Source: CAYXXZ01 sp050175615
GTDB taxonomy: Bacteria > Pseudomonadota > Gammaproteobacteria > Pseudomonadales > Porticoccaceae
Direction: 5' to 3'
Assembly (NCBI GenBank): GCA_050175615.1
Contig: JBFXIU010000043.1
Coordinates: 1 to 19,771 of the forward strand
Length of the DNA stretch: 19,771 bases
Numbering within the stretch: position 1 is the first letter of the stretch; each line of letters starts with the position of its first letter. Under the pieces are notes generated by a model. It saw nothing but the letters and a program-made list of their open reading frames with translations. It searched no databases and was not told the DNA's origin. Position numbers and translations under genes: made by a program. Shown here one piece after another: positions 7,948-14,273 of this stretch.

Positions 7948-8466
7948 TTATTGGCTGACACTAACATCCACGTCTTCTTCAACGGCAGGAGGTTCACCTG
8001 CACCGCCACCACCGGTAGTAGCCCCTCCGGTAGCGCCAGGCGCCGAAGCAAAAGCCTGACTGGCGTTATTGCGCTCATCCGCCAAAAGCTGGCAGCCGCC
8101 TTGGTCAAAGGTATTGATAATGGTTGTGACTCTGGCCTGAACCGCTTTTTTGGCCTGCTCCCCGGCGCCGTCTATGGCCTGTTGAGCCACAGTTTCCGCG
8201 GCCACACGATCACGGGCAAGACAAACACCAGCTTGGGCATAAGCAATTGAAAGACCTATATTTTCCGCATTAGAAACTGCGTATGAGGTCGCAAGGCCAA
8301 GATCGGCGCCGCTGGCGACCAATTCAAGAATAATTTCATCGGCGGCTTTGTCCGTGGTCTGCAATTGGTTAAATAAGTCAGCGAAATCCGCGGAGTCAGC
8401 ATTTGCAAACATTGCTGCTGAAGGCATTAACAGCACTCCAGCCAGTAAATAACGTGAAATTTTCAT
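7948..8466 (-). CDS. small secreted protein of unknown function, first gene of the polysaccharide operon
   Basis: 172 residues from ATG 8466, chosen because AAGGAGAAC lies a few bases upstream and a typical signal peptide follows (MKISRYLLAGVLLMPSAAMFANA). The frame extends to 8502, but that would bury the signal peptide. The mature part is helical and alanine-rich with two cysteines (near 93 and 129). It ends in a Gly/Thr-rich linker and an acidic tail (EEDVDVSVSQ). I recognise no family. Its first position behind a strong promoter and before the polymerase gene suggests a periplasmic or surface role in polymer assembly. That is inference only. Confidence 0.75.
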   Translation of the reverse strand: MKISRYLLAGVLLMPSAAMFANADSADFADLFNQLQTTDKAADEIILELVASGADLGLATSYAVSNAENIGLSIAYAQAGVCLARDRVAAETVAQQAIDGAGEQAKKAVQARVTTIINTFDQGGCQLLADERNNASQAFASAPGATGGATTGGGGAGEPPAVEEDVDVSVSQ

Positions 8467-8540
8467 GATCGTTCTCCTTGATAAGGTAGAATTTTGTGCC
8501 AATCAGCTTAGGCGAAGAAACGAGAACACCGCTACTTAGG

Positions 8541-8569
8541 CTTATAGGACTATTTGCAGCGACTGTCAA
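8541..8569 (-). promoter_or_regulatory. strong sigma70 promoter of the polysaccharide operon
   Basis: The minus strand has TTGACA (8569-8564), a 17-nt spacer and TATAAG (8546-8541), i.e. 6/6 and 5/6 consensus matches at optimal spacing. The predicted transcript starts near 8534, giving a leader of about 68 nt to ATG 8466. No exact ops site is seen in that leader. Confidence 0.75.
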
Positions 8570-8576
8570 TGAAGGC

Positions 8577-8603
8577 TTATTCACTAGCAGACTTTTATAT
8601 AAT
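8577..8603 (+). promoter_or_regulatory. putative promoter of the lasso-peptide cluster
   Basis: A perfect TATAAT (8598-8603) lies on the plus strand in the divergent intergenic region. The -35 is poor (TTATTC at 8577-8582, 15-nt spacing), so expression may need an activator or be weak. The start would be near 8610, leaving a leader of about 120 nt before the first cluster gene at 8732. It lies back-to-back with the minus-strand promoter at 8541-8569. Confidence 0.5.
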
Positions 8604-8610
8604 ACACCTG

Positions 8611-8653
8611 CCATAGCCCTCGCACCACTACAGGCAATGCCCCCACGCTATGG
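8611..8653. repeat. 7-bp inverted repeat in the lasso-cluster leader
   Basis: CCATAGC (8611-8617) and GCTATGG (8647-8653) are perfect inverted repeats 29 nt apart, beginning at about +1 of the predicted plus-strand transcript. They could be an operator or the base of a leader hairpin; nothing in the sequence decides between these. Confidence 0.35.
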
Positions 8654-8731
8654 GTGAACCCGAACTCCTGTGGTAAAGTCAGGTCGTAGCAATGGCATTA
8701 CTGATCGTAAACTCAATGGAGCTTTCAACAA

Positions 8732-9001
8732 ATGCTTTCGCAACGTGTAATTCTTTCATCTGAAGCGCTCTTTCAGGAAATTGGCGGTGAAGGCGTTATT
8801 CTGGATTTAAAAAGTTCCAGCTACTTTGGCTTGGATAACGTCGGAGTTCGCTTTTGGCAGCTTTTGCAGTCTGACTCGAGCCTTGAATCCGCTTGCCAGC
8901 AAATTCTAAGGGAGTACGAGGTTGCCCGTGAGCAGCTTGAACAAGATCTTCTATTACTTGTGGATCAATTAGCGGAGGCTGGTCTTGTCACTGTGGCATA
9001 A
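8732..9001 (+). CDS. lasso peptide B1 protein (PqqD-like RiPP recognition element)
   Basis: 89-residue PqqD-fold protein. The N-terminal beta-strands include ILDLKSSSYFGLDNVGVRFW (about 22-41), the typical stand-alone RRE signature with a Y-F/Y-x-L-N/D-x-x-G core. Helices follow to the end. In split lasso systems B1 binds the leader through its conserved YxxPxL-type motif and delivers the precursor to the B2 peptidase; the precursor in this window carries that motif. It is the first gene of the cluster. The start ATG has GGAG 10 nt upstream, and the end overlaps the B2 start by 17 bases. Recognition is confident from motif plus context. Confidence 0.9.
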   Translation: MLSQRVILSSEALFQEIGGEGVILDLKSSSYFGLDNVGVRFWQLLQSDSSLESACQQILREYEVAREQLEQDLLLLVDQLAEAGLVTVA

Positions 9002-9437
9002 AATCAACAAAAAATTCAGACAGTGGCAAAAGCTGGCTCCCTGGGAGCGGCTCATCCTTGTGCGAGTGACGATCTACCTGCCTATTGCATGGCTGAGTTT
9101 ACGTCTGTTGAGCTTCACAACCCTACAAAGACTATCTCACAGGGCGCTTTCTACACATTTTACGGAGTCAATGCCAACCGTTGCCGATACAGCCTATGCC
9201 CAGCGGTGCGCCGAACTCACCGCCATCGCCGCCCGCCATTGCTTGCCATCGGGGAGCTGCCTCCCCCAGGCGCTGGTGCTGTGTCGATTTTTACGAAAAA
9301 AAGGCTTGGATGCGCAACTCAGAATAGGCGTAAAGCCGGGAACACACTCCGTGCAAGCTCATGCATGGGTTGAATACAGAACTCAAGCTTTAAACCAGGA
9401 AGAAACCCATTACCATGTATTCCCAACATTAGGGTGA
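8985..9437 (+). CDS. lasso peptide B2 leader peptidase (transglutaminase-like)
   Basis: 150-residue cysteine protease-fold protein that removes the leader peptide. The nucleophile is Cys92 in SCLPQALVLCRFLRKKG, and the catalytic histidine is His126 in AHAWVE. The usual acid twelve residues after the histidine (Asp in a typical LND/VND) is Gln138 here, in LNQEE, with Glu139 and Glu140 beside it. The N-terminal third is helical and hydrophobic. The start is TTG 8985: GGAGG at 8974-8978 sits 6 nt upstream inside the end of B1, and no ATG is as well placed. The 17-base overlap with B1 implies coupled translation. The family call is strong; whether the altered triad is fully active is open. Confidence 0.88.
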   Translation: MSLWHKINKKFRQWQKLAPWERLILVRVTIYLPIAWLSLRLLSFTTLQRLSHRALSTHFTESMPTVADTAYAQRCAELTAIAARHCLPSGSCLPQALVLCRFLRKKGLDAQLRIGVKPGTHSVQAHAWVEYRTQALNQEETHYHVFPTLG

Positions 9438-9500
9438 TGACACACTGAGCCATAAGCTTCCCTTATTTCTTTCTATTGTCCGGCACAAAACTAACTCAAT

Positions 9501-10628
9501 ATGTCCTATTCCAGCTTTTTATCCCATTCGTCCATGGCGTTTGATCACCACCGCAATCAATTGTATGCCCAGGCGATACAACAAGCGGTGACGCCAGATT
9601 CCGTTGTTATGGATCTTGGTGCGGGCATCGGTGTGCTGGGACTTATTGCCGCCGCTGCCGGAGCAAAACGAGTCTACCTGATTGAGCCCCAGCCTATCGG
9701 AAAAATTGCCATGGACATTGCCCGCGCTAACGGGCTTGAAGATAAAATCACTATCCTTGAAGGTACCATTGAAACTGTCGAAGTGCCTGAACCGGTTGAC
9801 CTGATTATCTCGGTATTTACCGGCAACCTGTTATTCAGTGAAGATCTGTTGCCATCACTCTTTTATGCGCGCAATCGATACCTCAAATCCGGCGGCAAGC
9901 TGATACCAGACCAGGCAGAGCTTTTACTCTCACCAATATCGGCTCCTGAGCTTCACCACAAGCACATTGGTCGCTGGTCAGAGTCTAACTTGGGACAGGA
10001 TTACAACCCGGGTCGCCGGTTTGCCGCCAACGAAATCATCTGGCTCGACAGAAAAAATCTATCCTTTGAACGCCTGTCGCAACCAGTGACTATCGCCTCT
10101 ATCGACCTTACCACAGCGAGCAATAGCGATTGCGATGGCCGGGCATCAACAACTATAAACAAAACCACTTTATGTCACGGCCTTCTTTGTTCGATAAAAA
10201 TAAAACTTGGCGAACAATGGCTTGACACCGACCCAGATCACCCCCAGGTTCACTGGTCACCAGTGATGCTGCCCCTTGACCCGCCACTTGAATTATTCGA
10301 AGGAGAACAAGTGGAGATCAAGATAACCCGACCCTGCTATGGCGATTGGACATGGAGCCTAACCTCAACTTCAGGATCACGACGACACTCCACATTCCTT
10401 GCCAGGCTGAACGGACACAGCCAAATGAAAAAAATCGCGCAAAACCATCGTCCCGGGCTGAATAAAGAAGGCGAACTGCGTCTACAAGCGATGATCCTGA
10501 TGAAACAAGGCTCAAGCAACGATGAAATTGCGCAAACCCTGATAAAAGAACACCCAAATTCGTTTCAAGGCCACGAAGAAGCCTTGAGGCTGACACAAAA
10601 CCTGGCGCTTCGTTATGGGCAATCGTAG
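9501..10628 (+). CDS. PRMT-fold SAM-dependent methyltransferase, probable lasso peptide tailoring enzyme
   Basis: 375 residues. The Rossmann SAM site shows motif I DLGAGIGVLG (38-47) and the acidic ribose-binding Glu62 in IEPQP. The segment 104-135 aligns with the PRMT double-E loop region and the following ARxxxLxxGGxLxPD stretch. The first of the two glutamates is Val105 (SVFTG instead of SEWMG), while the second position is Glu114. A beta-barrel half follows, with an HW motif at 251-252 equivalent to the PRMT THW loop. The last 65 or so residues form a charged helical tail I do not recognise. The gene lies between B2 and the cyclase, so it probably methylates the lasso precursor or product; the precursor has no arginine. 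Annotation pipelines may label it ribosomal protein L11 methyltransferase. No strong Shine-Dalgarno precedes ATG 9501. Confidence 0.82.
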   Translation: MSYSSFLSHSSMAFDHHRNQLYAQAIQQAVTPDSVVMDLGAGIGVLGLIAAAAGAKRVYLIEPQPIGKIAMDIARANGLEDKITILEGTIETVEVPEPVDLIISVFTGNLLFSEDLLPSLFYARNRYLKSGGKLIPDQAELLLSPISAPELHHKHIGRWSESNLGQDYNPGRRFAANEIIWLDRKNLSFERLSQPVTIASIDLTTASNSDCDGRASTTINKTTLCHGLLCSIKIKLGEQWLDTDPDHPQVHWSPVMLPLDPPLELFEGEQVEIKITRPCYGDWTWSLTSTSGSRRHSTFLARLNGHSQMKKIAQNHRPGLNKEGELRLQAMILMKQGSSNDEIAQTLIKEHPNSFQGHEEALRLTQNLALRYGQS

Positions 10629-10643
10629 AGAGAAAAAATCATC

Positions 10644-12584
10644 ATGAGCGCCATAGCCGGAATCCTCTACTTTAACGGTGCACCCGCCAAACCAGGGATG
10701 GTGGAAATACTCACCGACGCGATGAAAACCCGCGGCCCGGATGAACAAACGCACTGGATTGAAGGTTCAGTGACTCTCGGCCACTGCATGTTGCGCACAA
10801 CCCCGGAATCGTTGGCTGAACACCAGCCATTACTCAGCCAGGATGGCAACCTGGTTCTGGTATGGGACGGCCGACTGGATAACCGGCAACCTCTGATAGC
10901 CAACCTGCGACTAGCAGGCGTTACTCCACGAAGCAACACCGATGCCGAACTGGTACTCCAAAGTTATGCCATCTGGGGAGAACAATGTCCAACCTACTTA
11001 TTAGGGGATTTTGCTTTTGCCATTTGGGATAAACGGCAGCAAAGGCTTTTTTGCGCGCGGGATCACTGGGGAGCCAGGCCATTTTGTTATACCTTCAACA
11101 ATGAATTTTTCGCCTTTGCTTCAGATGAAGAAGCCTTTTTACAGCTACCAAGCCTATCCATTCAACCTAACGAAGAAAGGATAGCCTACAGCCTTTGCCC
11201 CTCATTTTTGAGTTTTGATCATAGCCAATCCTGGCTCAAGGATATCTGGTATCTTTCGGCAGGAACGAGCAAAGTAGTCTACCCAAATAGCACCACAAGA
11301 AACGAAGCCTACTGGCAGCTGACCTCCAGAGGAGCAACCCACTACAGCTCCTACGCAGAATGCCAGGAAGATTTTTTAGCCCTCTTTACCGAGGCTGTGC
11401 GCTGTCGAATGCGGAGCTCGGGGACAGTCACGGCCATGATGAGCGGCGGATTGGACTCTGCCAATATCGCTGTGATCGTAAAGCAACTTGCGCCTGAAGA
11501 AATACCTGCGGGCAATTTCCACACCTACTCAGTCACATCAGACAATCCGGAAAATTGTATAGAAAGCCAATCAATCCTGACTTTAGCGCAGCACATCGGC
11601 AAGAATTGCCATTTTGTCTCTGTCCCTTCATGCAATGGAATATTGCAAGTTAACGATCTGAGCAAAGCCGCCTGGTCAAGCCCCCATCCTGTCATTAATT
11701 CGATATTATTACCGGCAATGATGTTCATGGCAGCGAATCGAGACGGTCACAGGATCATGCTTCACGGCATGGGTGGCGATCTCGCCATGCATGCACCGAT
11801 TTTGTATATGTCTATGTATCTCAATTCTGGTGAGTGGTCAAAAGCATGGCAAGCCTGCCGTGACGCAAGCAAACACAACACCTACCTGCAAGGGAATTCA
11901 CCTTTAACACTGCTGCTTAGAAGCCTGGCATCCACTTATATTCCAGACAATATAAAACCTCACCTAAAAAACATTAAAAGCATCATATTTCAAAAAGCTA
12001 TTAGAGAAAGCCTCATCAACCGCGACTTTGAAAAAAAACTTCAACTTAGGGAAAAAGCCAAACAACGTATCGCAAAGATGGGCACGTTTAAACCCGACAT
12101 TCAAAACCTTCACATGCAGGCATTGTCCCCTCCACACGGTATCACTTCAGGGTTATCTGGTTATACTATGGCGGGAAGTCGTTACGGCATGGAACTCCGT
12201 GATCCGTGGAGTGACAAGCGTGTTATCGAATTCTTTTTTAACCTGCCACTGGAATTCAAGGTACGAGATGGCTGGACAAAACATCTTGCCCGAATGGCAC
12301 TTCCAAGTACACTAGGATCAAAAGTCATCTGGCGCACAGACAAATCCCATGTCGGCTGGAAGCTGATTGATCGATTGATGCGAGATTCAAGGGATTATGT
12401 CATCAGCACCATAAATGAAAACCCACACATCTTAGCTGAGTATATTGATGAGAAAAGGGTACGGAAAATTACTGCGACATACAGATCCAAAAACACTATG
12501 AGTTTTGAAGATCAGGTTATACTATACGGGTTAATGTCCCTTATTATCTGGATAAAACGTACCAATAGCACCAAAATGCTCTGA
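10644..12584 (+). CDS. lasso cyclase (asparagine synthetase B-like)
   Basis: 646-residue homologue of class B asparagine synthetase. The N-terminal glutaminase-like domain (1 to about 190) begins MSAIAGI. The Cys2 nucleophile of true asparagine synthetases is Ser2, so ammonia release from glutamine is not expected. The ATP-pyrophosphatase domain carries the PPi-loop SGGLDS at 267-272, with further synthetase-like segments downstream. Lasso cyclases adenylate the Asp/Glu side chain of the core and join it to the new N-terminus, closing the macrolactam ring around the tail. It is followed after 16 bases by the precursor gene. Its latter half looks more AT-rich than the flanking polysaccharide genes, a possible sign of transfer. 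The function is inferred from family plus full cluster context. Confidence 0.92.
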   Translation: MSAIAGILYFNGAPAKPGMVEILTDAMKTRGPDEQTHWIEGSVTLGHCMLRTTPESLAEHQPLLSQDGNLVLVWDGRLDNRQPLIANLRLAGVTPRSNTDAELVLQSYAIWGEQCPTYLLGDFAFAIWDKRQQRLFCARDHWGARPFCYTFNNEFFAFASDEEAFLQLPSLSIQPNEERIAYSLCPSFLSFDHSQSWLKDIWYLSAGTSKVVYPNSTTRNEAYWQLTSRGATHYSSYAECQEDFLALFTEAVRCRMRSSGTVTAMMSGGLDSANIAVIVKQLAPEEIPAGNFHTYSVTSDNPENCIESQSILTLAQHIGKNCHFVSVPSCNGILQVNDLSKAAWSSPHPVINSILLPAMMFMAANRDGHRIMLHGMGGDLAMHAPILYMSMYLNSGEWSKAWQACRDASKHNTYLQGNSPLTLLLRSLASTYIPDNIKPHLKNIKSIIFQKAIRESLINRDFEKKLQLREKAKQRIAKMGTFKPDIQNLHMQALSPPHGITSGLSGYTMAGSRYGMELRDPWSDKRVIEFFFNLPLEFKVRDGWTKHLARMALPSTLGSKVIWRTDKSHVGWKLIDRLMRDSRDYVISTINENPHILAEYIDEKRVRKITATYRSKNTMSFEDQVILYGLMSLIIWIKRTNSTKML

Positions 12585-12600
12585 TAGAGGAAACCATGCC

Positions 12601-12783
12601 ATGAGCGACAAACAAACAAATCTCAACACCGTGGGCAGCAAAAAACCATACGCCCCCCCTGGATTAATTTCATTTGGCGCATTAGCGGCTCTTACTCAAA
12701 CCGGCAGCGGCGATATGCCAGAATCAGCAGCTATGAATCAGTGCAATGATTCATTTACAAAATCAGGCAACAGTTGCGGATAA
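12601..12783 (+). CDS. lasso peptide precursor
   Basis: 60-residue peptide. The leader contains the lasso RRE-binding signature in full: Tyr17, Pro20, Leu22, Gly26, Leu31 and Thr32 (YxxPxLxxxGxxxxLT). With Thr32 at the conserved -2 position, the core starts at Thr34 and the acceptor is Glu41, giving an 8-residue ring and a 27-residue core. If the core instead starts at Gly35, the ring has 7 residues. Starting at Ser36 leaves no acceptor at positions 7-9. The core has two cysteines (48 and 59), a lysine (54), no arginine, and ends Asn-Ser-Cys-Gly. GAGG lies 10 nt upstream of ATG 12601; an out-of-frame ATG at 12596 encodes only Met-Pro. Assignment as lasso precursor is well supported; the cleavage site is inferred. 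Confidence 0.88.
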   Translation: MSDKQTNLNTVGSKKPYAPPGLISFGALAALTQTGSGDMPESAAMNQCNDSFTKSGNSCG

Positions 12784-13136
12784 ACTAGCTTTTGCCGACT
12801 AACTAAGCAAAAACCGAGACAGGTTCCACCACAAAGGCTGGCTGGAATACGCCGCTTTATTGTTCAACAGCCATATCTAAGCTTTTAGCTTTTACCAAAG
12901 CCTAAAAGGTCGCTTCGTGGTAGTTTTGCAAGCGGTTTATACATCCCCCCTTCGCCAGCAAGACTGGCTTCCTTGAGAAACTATTTAAACATACAAAAAG
13001 CCAGAGCATCCCCCAAGAAAACAATCAACCGCCAAACTTACGGCATTAAAATGACAATAATCTTCCAATTGTCGTTATTTTGCCAAACCCTATAGAATGG
13101 CGGAGGCTGTAACAGCATATATTAGGCTCTCTCTTT
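12784..13136 (+). other. 353-bp non-coding gap between precursor and kinase genes
   Basis: I see no second precursor gene and no convincing ORF here. It contains AT-rich weak hairpins, for example CTTTTAG (12882-12888) with CTAAAAG (12902-12908), and a stem TTTTGC/GCAAAA shortly after the precursor stop. None has a following T-run. Such structures could trim or attenuate the message so that precursor mRNA exceeds that of the downstream genes, but that is speculative. Confidence 0.5.
13069..13098 (+). promoter_or_regulatory. possible internal promoter for the kinase gene
   Basis: TTGTCG (13069-13074) and TAGAAT (13093-13098) are 18 nt apart, with 4/6 and 5/6 consensus matches. The overlapping TATAGA is an alternative -10. 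They lie about 40 bases before the kinase start, after a long non-coding gap, so separate transcription is plausible. Weak evidence. Confidence 0.35.
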
Positions 13137-14012
13137 GTGATCACCGATTATCAAAAAATGACGACCCCACCTTTTCACCAGTGCTCACTTCATGATGGCA
13201 CCCTGTGGGCAAGTTTTTTCCGTACTGACAATGGATATTTGATACATTTTCCCAACCTCGCTGATTTTTGGATTTCAAATGACGGCCTGGACATTCAAGC
13301 CACCCCCGCTCCGGGGGTCAGCGCCCAGACAATAGAACATTTACACCTCAACCAGGTACTTCCCCTCGCCCTTAGCCGCCAGTTTAAACTGGTGCTTCAC
13401 GGTGGTGCGGTTGACATAAACCGCCGCGCTGTGGCTTTTTTGGGCATATCCGGTCGCGGCAAGTCCACGCTGACCGCAGCTTTTGCCACTCAGGGTTATC
13501 GCTTTCTCACCGACGACGGTTTGCAGCTTGAAGTCAAAGACGGTCAGTATCTGGCAAAACCCAGTCATCCTTCCATTCGCCTGTGGGATGATTCTCGCAA
13601 CCAACTGATGCCGTCAACCGTTAAAAAAGCACCAGACGTGGATTACACCCCGAAAGCACGGCTGCTGGCTGGCGCAGAGGTTCCCCACTGCGATGAATCC
13701 CTACCCTTGCAGGCCATTTATTTCCTGGGTGAAGGCAACACCAATAGACTGAGCATAGAAGAAATCAGCGGCCGAGATGCCGTGGTTGAACTGGTACGCC
13801 ATTCCTTTCTTCTCGATATAGAAGAGCGGGAAATGCTGCGCCACCATTTTTCGCAACTGATTGATCTTGCCAAAAAGCCTGTGTTTTTTCAGCTGGATTA
13901 CCCGCGCCAATATGACCTGTTGCCAGAAGTGCTTGAAGCGGTGGTTGAGCATGTGAGTGGTGACAGAAGATTTCCACGCCGAAGCCTGGGAACCAGAGAG
14001 CCCAAGCTGTAG
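13137..14012 (+). CDS. HPr kinase-like protein, probable lasso peptide kinase
   Basis: 291-residue protein resembling the C-terminal kinase domain of HPr kinase/phosphorylase. It shows LHGGAVDI (87-94), a P-loop GISGRGKST (103-111), the acidic pair Asp126-Asp127 and a PSIRLW segment (145-150). In paeninodin-type clusters such a kinase phosphorylates a serine of the lasso precursor, there the C-terminal residue. Here the precursor ends Ser-Cys-Gly, so the target serine would have to be internal. The start is taken as GTG 13137, with a weak AGG 11 nt upstream; ATG 13158 would shorten the protein by 7 residues but has no ribosome site. The gene lies between precursor and exporter genes, supporting a tailoring role. 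Family call strong, substrate inferred. Confidence 0.82.
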   Translation: MITDYQKMTTPPFHQCSLHDGTLWASFFRTDNGYLIHFPNLADFWISNDGLDIQATPAPGVSAQTIEHLHLNQVLPLALSRQFKLVLHGGAVDINRRAVAFLGISGRGKSTLTAAFATQGYRFLTDDGLQLEVKDGQYLAKPSHPSIRLWDDSRNQLMPSTVKKAPDVDYTPKARLLAGAEVPHCDESLPLQAIYFLGEGNTNRLSIEEISGRDAVVELVRHSFLLDIEEREMLRHHFSQLIDLAKKPVFFQLDYPRQYDLLPEVLEAVVEHVSGDRRFPRRSLGTREPKL

Positions 14013-14016
14013 AAAC

Positions 14017-14109
14017 CCGATGGTTTCTGCCCGTGGCAGCAACCATCGGCTGCAGGCAGCCTCCTACAAAGCTATTCCCAACCCGTGGGAGCCTGCCCTG
14101 CAGGCGATA
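14017..14109. repeat. REPIN-like cluster of palindromes after the kinase gene
   Basis: Three hairpins lie within 93 bases. First, CCGATGGTT-T-CTGCC / GGCAG-C-AACCATCGG (14017-14049) forms 14 bp with one mismatch and a CGT loop. Second, GGCTG/CAGCC lies at 14048-14061. Third, GCCTGC/GCAGGC lies at 14091-14105. The outer two follow GTAGGAGG (minus strand) and GTGGGAG (plus strand), so two REP-type units are in inverted orientation. They resemble dispersed REP elements of gammaproteobacteria. No T-run follows, so they are not classical terminators but may stabilise the upstream mRNA or end transcription via Rho. Confidence 0.6.
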
Positions 14110-14258
14110 ATGCACATAAAGCTACCATCTTCGCCAACACCTCGGCGCAGGACTAATCACAACCTGCTGTACTCTTTGTCACCCTCCTGGCATTGGCTCC
14201 TGCTTTTCCCGCCAGACGGCCACTATTGAAAATAGTTTTATGATCTTTTTCGAACTTC

Positions 14259-14266
14259 TATACAAT
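14259..14266 (+). promoter_or_regulatory. -10 box close to the exporter start
   Basis: TATACAAT contains TACAAT (5/6 to consensus), only 7 bases before ATG 14274. A good -35 is not seen at 16-18 nt; TTATGA nearby is poor, and TTGAAA at 14226-14231 is too distant. Initiation from it would start at about the ATG itself, giving a leaderless message, consistent with the lack of a Shine-Dalgarno. Confidence 0.35.
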
Positions 14267-14273
14267 CACGCCT

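Noticed and set aside
13097..13195. Small ORF of about 32 codons starting ATG 13097, possible second precursor
   Set aside because: It has no lasso leader motif, no ribosome site before its ATG, and overlaps the kinase start in another frame.
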